Of a stretch of 5,568 bases of DNA, positions 1-5,066 are shown in pieces (within the stretch, counting starts at the first letter, position 1; each line of letters begins with the position of its first letter). The stretch is from Pseudomonadota bacterium. Its GTDB lineage: Bacteria; SAR324; NAC60-12. The stretch spans positions 1 through 5,568 of the forward strand of contig JACNKY010000184.1 in NCBI GenBank assembly GCA_014381795.1. Reading direction: 5' to 3'. The notes beneath the pieces were generated by a model. That model was not told the origin of the DNA, did not search any database, and saw only the letters and a program-made list of their open reading frames with translations. A program made the position numbers and the translations under genes.

Positions 1-35
1 CAGGCGGATTGACTGATAAAATTTTGCTGATTCAG

Positions 36-331
36 TTACAAAACAACTTTAATTACGGAAGTGATTCCTTCTTCGTTGCGGATTTTTTCAACGGCTGCAT
101 CTGGCAAATCATCATGAACACGGATCAACTAAATAGCTTTGACGCTTAGTTAATCAATTCTTTGGAAATCGGTGTTACAGAACGAGTCCGGATACAATTG
201 AAAGGTGCTATTATGTTAAAAATTTCAGCGAGAGGAAGATCAGGAGCGTAATGGATTTCAATATCTTTTTCTTTACTCAGCATTTCCAGCCCATTTTCGT
301 GAACTGATCATCTAACAAGGATTTTGCACAT
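36..331 (-). pseudogene. serA: Relic of D-3-phosphoglycerate dehydrogenase (both ends kept, middle deleted)
   Basis: This is a broken gene for D-3-phosphoglycerate dehydrogenase, the first enzyme of serine synthesis. Reading the minus strand from an ATG at 331 gives MCKILVR, a stop (TGA, 308-310), then SVHENGLEMLSKEKDIEI, then a stretch ending in RTRSVTPISKELIN before TAA at 146-148. This matches the usual SerA N-terminus (KILVSD..H..GLE.L, then RS.T.I.KELI). In another frame, roughly 38-140, the strand reads LIRVHDDLPDAAVEKIRNEE followed by GITSVIKVVL and a TAA stop at 36-38. This resembles the C-terminal ACT regulatory domain. Only about 98 codons remain of a family norm near 400-530, so the catalytic and NAD-binding core is missing. 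The junction lies around 131-150 and includes a frame change and a further stop. I am confident that it is a relic. The symbol rests on recognition of motifs at both ends. Confidence 0.8.
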
Positions 332-503
332 TAAACTGATTTTTCTCAAGTTCGGATTATAAACAATTGCTGTATTGTATCATTCCACATTTTGACGGAG
401 TACGCAAAGATTCTGCTCTGAAACTGAAGAATTTTAGCAGCTGAAACCACTAATTGGAGAAAAAGGAGGAAAATAACTAAGAATATTTTTGGAGGATAAT
501 TGG
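332..503. other. Non-coding or decayed stretch between serA relic and terminator
   Basis: No intact gene is visible here. A plus-strand frame is open from about 340 to 438 (containing IPHFDGVRKDSALKL), and a neighbouring frame ends in QLKPLIGEKGGK and TAA just before the terminator at 504-532. This could be the tail of another decayed plus-strand gene with a frameshift, but I do not recognise a family. Several purine-rich, Shine-Dalgarno-like runs (around 463-473 and 490-496) are not followed by a usable open frame. Confidence 0.3.
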
Positions 504-532
504 AAAACGGGAGAGACTGCTCTCCCGTTTTT
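504..532 (+). terminator. Strong Rho-independent terminator hairpin, possibly bidirectional
   Basis: The arms AAAACGGGAGAG (504-515) and CTCTCCCGTTTT (520-531) are perfect 12-bp complements around a four-base loop, ACTG. The GC-rich core is followed by a run of five T on the plus strand. The A-run on the left side gives a T-run on the minus strand, so it could also stop minus-strand transcription. It lies 10 bp past the stop of the minus-strand transposase relic and about 30 bp past a possible decayed plus-strand reading frame. Which gene it originally served is uncertain. Confidence 0.85.
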
Positions 533-542
533 CTGCAAAGAC

Positions 543-665
543 TCAGAAACCCTTGCGAACCATGAGTTCATAAGGGGTTAAGCGGTGCAGACAGCGTGTA
601 CGAATTGCTATCTGACGAAAAGGGTATAGGTTTTTTTTAGTAGATTTCATCTGCTTCTCCCGAAT
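543..665 (-). pseudogene. Probable C-terminal remnant of a DDE/rve-type transposase
   Basis: The minus strand is open from 665 to a TGA stop at 543-545, about 40 codons. Its end reads IRTRCLHRLTPYELMVRKGF. The pattern R-T-x-x-x-L-T-P-Y-E close to a C-terminus is characteristic of integrase-core (rve) transposases such as the IS3 and IS481 groups, where it follows the catalytic glutamate helix. The preceding residues (around KQMKSTKKNLYPF, 603-653) are lysine-rich and do not look like the expected transposase sequence. A T8 run at 631-638 lies in this part, so conserved homology probably covers only about 543-605. There is no catalytic domain, no start and no recognisable terminal inverted repeat, so this is a scar and not a mobile element. 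The family assignment is an inference from a short motif. Confidence 0.5.
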
Positions 666-689
666 TTAAACGATTAATATCAATGATAA

Positions 690-793
690 ATATAGTCTTG
701 AAAACTATTTTATCGAACTCTTGCACACATCTTGAAAGATGTACTAATAACATCGGCAGAACTAATAATTTCTTGAATTGTTTTTTATCAAGA
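690..793. promoter_or_regulatory. Repeated TCTTGA motifs upstream of the RHH gene: candidate operator
   Basis: The hexamer TCTTGA occurs at 696-701, 730-735 and 771-776, and inverted (TCAAGA) at 788-793. The first two copies extend to TCTTGAAA and the third to TCTTGAAT. The second copy lies inside a perfect 16-bp palindrome, ACATCTTGAAAGATGT (727-742). The third and fourth form an inverted pair with an 11-base spacer. Small ribbon-helix-helix proteins often repress their own promoters through short repeated sites, so autoregulation is plausible but inferred. No convincing -35/-10 pair could be assigned. Confidence 0.35.
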
Positions 794-811
794 GAGCTTA
801 AACAGGGTATT

Positions 812-1012
812 ATGGCAAGAGGAGGTTTCCGAGAAGGCGCGGGAAGAAAAAAAGAATATAACGAGCCTATCAAAAAAATTCTATTGGGACTTCCTGAGTC
901 TGTTTTGAAGCAGTTGGACAGCTATGCCTCTGCCAAGAACCTCTCTCGGCCAAAAGCCGTGGCAATCCTTGTAGAACAGGCAATGGAGCAAAACGGCCAA
1001 CTGGCGATTTAG
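812..1012 (+). CDS. Small ribbon-helix-helix (CopG/Arc-type) DNA-binding protein
   Basis: This 66-residue protein is probably a dimeric ribbon-helix-helix transcription factor. After a basic, glycine-rich N-terminal tail (ARGGFREGAGRKK, residues 2-14), residues 20-27 (IKKILLGL) fit the DNA-contacting beta strand. Residues 28-43 (PESVLKQLDSYASAKN) fit helix A, and LSRPKAVAILVEQAM (44-58) fits helix B. The GGxREGAGR tail is common in small DNA-binding proteins of plasmids, phages and mobile regions. I chose the ATG at 812 because CAGGGT lies just upstream at suitable spacing and all recognisable homology begins there. An in-frame ATG at 683 would add 43 residues with no family resemblance. No toxin or other partner gene follows: the next genes are convergent. 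It may be an orphan regulator left by the element that scarred 1-680, or it may control itself through the TCTTGA repeats upstream. The DNA-binding fold is clear but the target is unknown. Confidence 0.8.
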   Translation: MARGGFREGAGRKKEYNEPIKKILLGLPESVLKQLDSYASAKNLSRPKAVAILVEQAMEQNGQLAI

Positions 1013-1034
1013 CAACTCTTTTGATTTAACAAAA

Positions 1035-1184
1035 TTACTTTTCATCAGTCTCTGTTGGAAAGTCTCCGTCCAGTTCCTTGAGTTTACGTGTAGCTTCCAG
1101 GAATCGCTTTTTTGACCTCCGTCTCTCCCACAATCCTAAAAGAATCATCGAGCAAAATAACATTATGATTAAAACAAGTCCCAT
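1035..1184 (-). CDS. 49-residue single-pass membrane protein, last gene of the GT9 operon
   Basis: The minus strand carries a short open frame of 49 codons starting at ATG 1184. The protein begins with one strongly hydrophobic segment (GLVLIIMLFCSMILLGL, residues 2-18). A positively charged cluster follows (ERRRSKKR, 20-27), then a charged helical tail rich in Lys, Glu and Asp ending in TDEK. This is the topology of a small bitopic membrane protein with the tail probably in the cytoplasm by the positive-inside rule. It starts 23 bp after the stop of the 57-residue gene, on the same strand. Its Shine-Dalgarno sequence is weak: only an AAGTG is visible, rather far from the ATG. It converges with the RHH gene, 22 bp away, with no clear terminator between them. 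I do not recognise a family, and the gene call rests on organisation and composition. Confidence 0.5.
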   Translation of the reverse strand: MGLVLIIMLFCSMILLGLWERRRSKKRFLEATRKLKELDGDFPTETDEK

Positions 1185-1207
1185 TTATTTTTACACACTT
1201 AAACTAA

Positions 1208-1381
1208 TTAGCTGGATTTAAAAATCATCAACACAATTGAAATTCCATAATATACAGCAATTCCTCCAAGTACCCAGTTTACCCATCTCGGCGATATACC
1301 CTGCGCTTTTTTGCGGTGCCTTCTCCATAAATAGATTGAGCAAACAATCAGGAAAGCAAGAAAAATCCCCTTTGGTCCCAT
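1208..1381 (-). CDS. 57-residue two-segment membrane protein in the GT9/DUF4254 operon
   Basis: This is a 57-codon frame on the minus strand starting at ATG 1381, 16 bp after the stop of the DUF4254 gene. The product has a hydrophobic N-terminal segment (GIFLAFLIVCSIYLW, residues 5-19), a basic loop (RRHRKK, 20-25), and a second hydrophobic segment (VNWVLGGIAVYYGISIVLMIF, 34-54). It therefore looks like a small two-pass inner-membrane protein with the basic loop on the cytoplasmic side. CAGG lies about 7 bases before the ATG as a modest ribosome binding site. The gene sits between the DUF4254 gene and a 49-residue membrane protein, all in one direction, so co-expression with the glycosyltransferase is likely. 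No family or function is recognised. Confidence 0.6.
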   Translation of the reverse strand: MGPKGIFLAFLIVCSIYLWRRHRKKAQGISPRWVNWVLGGIAVYYGISIVLMIFKSS

Positions 1382-1397
1382 GTTAGCGCCTGTTCAC

Positions 1398-2012
1398 TTA
1401 GATTCTGTTTTTCCGATAAAGCACGGGATTTAAATTTTCATCGTTATACATTTTCATTTGCTGATAAACTTTGAGCCGTTTTTCTCCGCTGCTTAAATCA
1501 GCAAGTAATTTAGCGAGGCATTGTTCCAGATCTTCACGCTGTTCCCTTAACACAGAAAGTTTTGCCACACACTTCTCACGATGCTCTGCTGTTGCTTCCT
1601 CACGCTGAATTTCTTCGTCCATATGATAAATTTTAAGCGCATTTATTGAAAGACGGTCAATCATGCTGCCTGGTGTTTCGCTGTTCATTTCTGTTTCAGC
1701 GTTATTTTTCACATTTTCCGTGTTGATAATATTCAGCAGAAACTGATCCATCTGTTCAATCAAATCATTTCTTCGTTGATTGAAAACATCAATCGCACGT
1801 TTCACAGCAGCAATTTTTGAATCAGAAACATCCGGATCACGTGCCATATCTTCCTGATGCCATAATTCAAAATTGACCTGATGCTGAGTTGAAACCAACT
1901 TGGGGAAATCTTCCGCTGCTGAAAAATCCCCCTCTGGCAAAACCCTGTGCCATAACTCTACCTCCTGAAGCTGCTGTTTCAACAACTTCTCTGTTTCAAA
2001 CATGAAAACCAT
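1398..2012 (-). CDS. DUF4254 family protein
   Basis: The 204-residue product matches the DUF4254 family, whose biochemical role is not established. Typical blocks are present: NFELWHQEDMARDP (residues 47-60), AAVKRAIDVFNQRRNDLIEQ (68-87), ETPGSMIDRLSINALKIYHM (112-131), a helical region KCVAKLSVLREQREDLEQCL (147-166), and the C-terminal KVYQQMKMYNDENLNPVLY (181-199). The protein is mostly helical, has no signal peptide or membrane segment, and is probably cytoplasmic. I chose the ATG at 2012 over the in-frame ATG at 2003 because AAAGGA (minus strand, 2024-2019) sits 6 bases before it. That sequence overlaps the stop codon of the glycosyltransferase gene 10 bp upstream, which implies translational coupling. 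Association with a GT9 enzyme suggests a role in envelope glycan or lipopolysaccharide assembly. The family call is strong but the role is inferred. Confidence 0.85.
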   Translation of the reverse strand: MVFMFETEKLLKQQLQEVELWHRVLPEGDFSAAEDFPKLVSTQHQVNFELWHQEDMARDPDVSDSKIAAVKRAIDVFNQRRNDLIEQMDQFLLNIINTENVKNNAETEMNSETPGSMIDRLSINALKIYHMDEEIQREEATAEHREKCVAKLSVLREQREDLEQCLAKLLADLSSGEKRLKVYQQMKMYNDENLNPVLYRKNRI

Positions 2013-2022
2013 TAAAATTCCT

Positions 2023-3027
2023 TTAGCAGAAAGTTTTTATCATTTTGTCCAATTCAGTCTGCACTGTTTCTACAGTAACACCGTGGAGACATTCCAGCTT
2101 ACACTTTGGATAAGTACAATTATTTTTACATCCCGGATCATATTCAAGAGCACAGTGTTGAGTTGCTTGAGGAGGTGTCCAGTTAGCGGCCCAAGGCCTA
2201 CCAAAAATTGTCAGTGTGGGAGTGCCTCCGGCAATCGCAAAATGTCTTGGACCATTGTCATTACCAAAATGCAAATCTACTTTATTCAAGATGGCCAGTG
2301 TTTCAGCAAGCGATGGAATATCATAGTCCGGAAGCGCTTTTTGCTTCATCGCACCTCTTACCGCATTGATAAAATGCTCCTCACCCGGTCCAAAGAGGAA
2401 TAATATTTTTGCATTATAGTTCTGCACCAGCCAGTCGGCGATCATAGCAAACCGTTCTGCGGGCCACACTTTATAGGGCTGTCGGGAAACCGGAGACAAA
2501 GTCACTACAAAATCGTTGTCTCTTATGCCAAGCTGGCCGAAAAGCTGCTCAGCATATTCTTTATCTTCTTCATCACCAAAAAAATCCAGTTCGAAATCAT
2601 TGGCGGAAATTCCGAGTTCTCCCAACAATTGAGCTTTATCCTGTGCTGCATAAGTCACCTCCGTGGAAATTTTGACAGGATGCGTATAGGCCCAGCTTCT
2701 TCCGCGAAAACCAAAACCAATCCGGATTGGTGCAGCTGAAAAACGGGTCATTAACGCACTCCGCGGATTTCCAAAAAAATCAATCACGCAATCAAATTGA
2801 CGTTCCCGAAGTTTCCTGAAAAAGGAAATTGAATCACTGATTGTTTGGGCTTTGCGGTAAATTAGTATTTCATCCAGAAAAGGATTATCACGTAAAACCT
2901 GATCCGCAGGAGCTTCCGTCATAAAAGTCAGCTCCGCTTCCGGAAAAGATTCCCGCAATAACCTGATCGAAGGAGTAGTCATGAGAACATCGCCAATCCT
3001 CCGTAACTGAATCAAGAGAAATTTCAC
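2023..3027 (-). CDS. Glycosyltransferase family 9 (lipopolysaccharide heptosyltransferase-type)
   Basis: The 334-residue product is a GT-B fold family-9 glycosyltransferase. Characterised members transfer heptose from ADP-heptose to the lipopolysaccharide core at the cytoplasmic face of the inner membrane. The N-terminus MKFLLIQLRRIGDVLMTTPS has the family's IGD motif, with Asp13 at the position of the catalytic aspartate in WaaC. The C-terminal half has KVWPAERF (187-194) and GNDNGPRHFAIAGGTPT (255-271), the donor-binding block. Near the end is a cysteine cluster (C300, C304, C309, C313) and the usual 'C-L-H-G-V-T-V-E' tail. The start is GTG at 3027, preceded 7 bases away by AAAGGTGA, which overlaps the FliN-like gene's stop. 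Length is normal for the family. The exact acceptor, and whether it is a WaaC-, WaaF- or WaaQ-type enzyme, cannot be read from the sequence, so no symbol is given. Confidence 0.9.
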   Translation of the reverse strand: MKFLLIQLRRIGDVLMTTPSIRLLRESFPEAELTFMTEAPADQVLRDNPFLDEILIYRKAQTISDSISFFRKLRERQFDCVIDFFGNPRSALMTRFSAAPIRIGFGFRGRSWAYTHPVKISTEVTYAAQDKAQLLGELGISANDFELDFFGDEEDKEYAEQLFGQLGIRDNDFVVTLSPVSRQPYKVWPAERFAMIADWLVQNYNAKILFLFGPGEEHFINAVRGAMKQKALPDYDIPSLAETLAILNKVDLHFGNDNGPRHFAIAGGTPTLTIFGRPWAANWTPPQATQHCALEYDPGCKNNCTYPKCKLECLHGVTVETVQTELDKMIKTFC

Positions 3028-3040
3028 TGGAGCATCACCT

Positions 3041-3355
3041 TTATTCCAGATCGGTTAAATCTTTGAGCCGTTTTTCTGTTGAAGAAATCTCCATTATTTG
3101 TGCCCCAAGTTTATCACCTACCGTCACAGATTTAGCTTTTGCGATCTCTTCATCATTGATATAGAGCTTCATATTATCTTCCACCTTGGTGTCCAGCTCC
3201 AGCATGGAGCCTTGTCCAAGCCTCAATATTTCATCAATTTCCATGCTACATTCACCCAGTACAAAACGGGCGGTAACAGGCATTTCCATCAATTTCTGGA
3301 TTTGCGGGCCAGGCTCTTTTTTGGAATTATTCCTTTTCTGTTCTTTGCTGCTCAT
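3041..3355 (-). CDS. FliN-like SpoA-domain protein, outside any visible flagellar cluster
   Basis: The 104-residue product carries a SpoA (FliN/FliM C-terminal) domain at about residues 24-94. The block MPVTARFVLGECSMEIDEIL (25-44) and its continuation RLGQGSMLELD (45-55) match the FliN consensus (IPV.....LG...M.I.EIL.LG.GS.IELD). The segment LYINDEEIAKAKSVTVGDKLGAQIMEI (64-90) is also typical. In flagella FliN builds the switch C-ring, and related SctQ proteins build the sorting platform of type III secretion. Here the N-terminal 20 residues are short, basic and unlike the longer tail of many FliN proteins. The neighbours are a glycosyltransferase and DUF4254, not fliM, fliO or fliP. AAGGA 6 bases upstream supports the ATG at 3355. 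It is the first gene of the operon. It could be a displaced flagellar fliN or a paralogue with a different job. The domain call is firm, the function is open, and a fliN symbol would be premature. Confidence 0.85.
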   Translation of the reverse strand: MSSKEQKRNNSKKEPGPQIQKLMEMPVTARFVLGECSMEIDEILRLGQGSMLELDTKVEDNMKLYINDEEIAKAKSVTVGDKLGAQIMEISSTEKRLKDLTDLE

Positions 3356-3505
3356 CTTATTTCCTTAAATGGAAGAATTTCTCGATCTATATTTAGCTCG
3401 CATTATCAAAATTATTTTGCTATTTTTAAACGTACAAGACTTAAACCATACCGATTATTTTCAATCAGAACAAGATGATTTAATCTCAAATAATAGGAAT
3501 ATAAA
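3356..3505. promoter_or_regulatory. Divergent intergenic region between the FliN-like operon and the exonuclease run
   Basis: This 150-bp AT-rich gap separates two divergently transcribed units and must hold promoters for both if each is transcribed independently. For the minus-strand operon a weak candidate is TTGTAC (3437-3432) and TAATTT (3414-3409) with a 17-base spacer. It matches the sigma-70 consensus poorly, so it is only a suggestion. No convincing pair was found on the plus strand. Ribosome binding sites lie at both edges: AAGGA on the minus strand (3366-3362) and AGGA on the plus strand at about 3495. Open frames across this gap are chance extensions. Confidence 0.4.
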
Positions 3506-3634
3506 ATGTCCCCTAAACAAAAAACTGCAACAAAAAGACACGCAAGCAGCCGTCCAAACAAGAGAAACATGAGAAAACGCCGCCAGTTAATTCAGGAGAA
3601 TGCTGAACTTCTCCAGTCTCTTGCCAAGGAGTAA
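3506..3634 (+). CDS. 42-residue very basic protein coupled to the exonuclease III gene
   Basis: A short frame starts at ATG 3506 with AGGA about 7 bases upstream and ends at TAA 3632-3634. That stop overlaps the next gene's ATG as TAATG. The product starts MSPKQKTATKRHASSRPNKR, continues with NMRKRRQLIQENAELLQSLA and ends in KE. The first 27 residues hold many Lys/Arg and look disordered and nucleic-acid binding. The last 15 residues form a likely amphipathic helix (LIQENAELLQSLAKE) with leucines spaced for a short coiled coil. No family is recognised, and it does not match bTHX or L34 ribosomal proteins. The good ribosome binding site and exact overlap with the exonuclease gene favour a real gene that couples translation of the enzyme. 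It may be a nucleic-acid-binding partner or simply a leader peptide. The gene call is moderately sure and the role is unknown. Confidence 0.6.
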   Translation: MSPKQKTATKRHASSRPNKRNMRKRRQLIQENAELLQSLAKE

Positions 3635-4680
3635 TGAATTCTCAGGAGAGTTTCGGAACCCTGATTCCTGATCCGCTCAAAAAAAAACTTCAGCAGGAAG
3701 GGGTTTCTTTTGCAGAACTTCGCCAGTCAAGCTCTGCTGCTGAAAAATTAGTTGAGCAAATTTATCGTTACTGGCGCAGCGGAAAACTCCGCATCGAGCG
3801 CAACTGGAACGGTATTTTCGATCAACCACAAAACATTCCTTACAGCAACAGTGCTTGCTTGCTGCCTGATGACCGGCTCTACCTCGAAAGCTCAAATCCT
3901 CATCAATTGTGGAAGCTTGCAACCTGGAACGTTAATTCTATCCGGACACGCTTGCCTTTAATCCTGCAGTGGCTCAAAGAGCATAATCCAGACGTCGTCT
4001 GTCTTCAGGAAACCAAGGTGGAAGACCCGCTTTTTCCTGTCTGGGATCTCCAACAAGCCGGATACGAATCTGCCTTTTTCGGACAAAAATCATATAACGG
4101 CGTTGCCATTTTGTCAAAACATCCCATTCAGGATGTGCAGCATGGATTTCGTAATGGTTATGACCCGGAAAATGCACGCCTGATTGCTGGAACCGTTTCT
4201 GGAGTCAGGCTCGTCAATGTATACGTACCACAGGGACAAAATACAGAATCTGACAAATTTAAATATAAACTAAATTTTTTTGCAGAATTAATTCAGGAAA
4301 TTCAAGCAGAGAATAATTCTGACAGATCCTTTGCAATCATGGGTGACTTCAATATTGCTCCAAAAGCAGAGGACGTCACCAATCCAGAGGAAATGCTAAA
4401 TAAAGTCAGCTTTCACCCAAAGGAACACGCACTTTTAGCAAAACTTACTGAAACCGGCTTGTGTGACCTTTTTCGTAAATTTGATACACGTCCCAGCCAA
4501 TTTTCATGGTGGGATTTTAGAACCATGGGTTTTGAGCGTGATGAAGGAATGCGCATTGACTATATCCTTGGAAATTCTGTTTTGACATCATCATGCCAAG
4601 CATGCATAATCGATAAAGGAGCACGAGAACAAGAACGGCCCTCCGATCATGCCCCGGTAATTGGTGAATTTATTTTTTGA
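3634..4680 (+). CDS. Exonuclease III-family AP endonuclease with a long N-terminal extension
   Basis: This 348-residue protein has a complete exonuclease III/AP endonuclease domain (EEP fold) from about residue 94. The family cleaves DNA at abasic sites and removes nucleotides from 3' ends in base-excision repair, using a divalent metal. Visible catalytic motifs, with E. coli XthA equivalents in brackets, are KLATWNVNSIRTRL (Asn99 [N7]), VVCLQETK (Glu126 [E34]), VNVYVPQG (Tyr197 [Y109]), MGDFNIAP (Asp238, Asn240 [D151, N153]), RIDYIL (Asp309 [D229]) and RPSDHAPV (Asp338, His339 [D258, H259]). The usual enzyme is about 260-270 residues. Here residues 1-93 are extra, helical at first (about 12-50) and then containing WRSGKLRIERNWNGIF, with no recognised domain. 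The ATG overlaps the previous stop. AAGGAG ends only 2 bases before it, so termination-reinitiation coupling is likely. The activity is well supported and the role of the extension is unknown. Confidence 0.9.
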   Translation: MNSQESFGTLIPDPLKKKLQQEGVSFAELRQSSSAAEKLVEQIYRYWRSGKLRIERNWNGIFDQPQNIPYSNSACLLPDDRLYLESSNPHQLWKLATWNVNSIRTRLPLILQWLKEHNPDVVCLQETKVEDPLFPVWDLQQAGYESAFFGQKSYNGVAILSKHPIQDVQHGFRNGYDPENARLIAGTVSGVRLVNVYVPQGQNTESDKFKYKLNFFAELIQEIQAENNSDRSFAIMGDFNIAPKAEDVTNPEEMLNKVSFHPKEHALLAKLTETGLCDLFRKFDTRPSQFSWWDFRTMGFERDEGMRIDYILGNSVLTSSCQACIIDKGAREQERPSDHAPVIGEFIF

Positions 4681-4711
4681 CTTAGAAAAATTCTTCTGAT
4701 AGTGAAATTAC

Positions 4712-5056
4712 ATGAACCGTGCGTACTTTTTTAAAACAATAACCATTGCTTGTCTGTTTTTTGCATTAAGTGTAGGAAATGTTTCAGCTGCACTTCCAGA
4801 GGAGCGCCCTGGAGCATTTGCAATGGTAATTGATGTTCCAATTCGCCTCCTTAGTTTAGGACTTGCGATGGTCGGAACTGCCTTTTTCATCGTGGCTTTA
4901 CCATTTGCCCTGAGCTCCGGAAGTACCGGAGACGCCTGGGATGTACTGGTGGCTGAGCCTTTTCAGTTCACATTCACCAGATCACTTGGTAATTTTAACG
5001 AATGGAAGAACCACACAGAGGAATCTGACCCTTCTGAATTGATAACCTTTGATTAG
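4712..5056 (+). CDS. Secreted or membrane-anchored small protein with signal peptide
   Basis: The 114-residue product starts with a clear signal sequence: MNRAYFFKTITIACLFFALS, then VGNVSA, with probable cleavage after Ala27. A hydrophobic stretch covers residues 38-66 (from MVIDVPIRLLSLGLAMVG to FFIVALPF) and probably spans the inner membrane. After a Gly/Ser-rich turn (SSGSTGDAWD) comes the block EPFQFTFTRSLG (82-93). I have seen similar blocks (EPa.fTFtRpLG) in small uncharacterised envelope proteins of proteobacteria. The tail is acidic (EESDPSEL). It begins 31 bp after the exonuclease stop with only a weak ribosome binding site. The next gene's Shine-Dalgarno sequence overlaps its stop, so it is coupled to the putative outer-membrane protein downstream. 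Function is unknown. The gene is reliable; the topology is a prediction by eye. Confidence 0.75.
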   Translation: MNRAYFFKTITIACLFFALSVGNVSAALPEERPGAFAMVIDVPIRLLSLGLAMVGTAFFIVALPFALSSGSTGDAWDVLVAEPFQFTFTRSLGNFNEWKNHTEESDPSELITFD

Positions 5057-5066
5057 GATAAACGAT

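Noticed and set aside
308..310. In-frame TGA in the serA relic as a selenocysteine or recoded codon
   Set aside because: The gene also has a large internal deletion, a frame change and more stops, so simple decay explains it.
548..579. Hairpin AACCCTT..GAAC / GTTC..AAGGGGTT as a regulatory RNA or attachment site
   Set aside because: The stem is interrupted, and the same bases are explained by the transposase C-terminal codons on the minus strand.
683..811. Upstream ATG extending the RHH protein by 43 residues
   Set aside because: The added residues show no family resemblance and cover the TCTTGA repeats. The ATG at 812 has its own ribosome binding site and fits the known domain start.
1013..1034. 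Terminator between the convergent RHH and 49-residue genes
   Set aside because: No stable inverted repeat with a T-run is visible in this short gap.
2002..2403. Plus-strand open frame of 133 codons
   Set aside because: It is antisense to the well-supported GT9 gene and its product has no recognisable features.
3098..3572. Plus-strand open frames over the FliN-like gene and the intergenic region
   Set aside because: They are antisense to the FliN-like gene or cross the 42-residue gene in another frame, with no family signal.
3677..4177. Short open frames on both strands inside the exonuclease gene
   Set aside because: They are shadows of the exonuclease III coding region, which has complete catalytic motifs.
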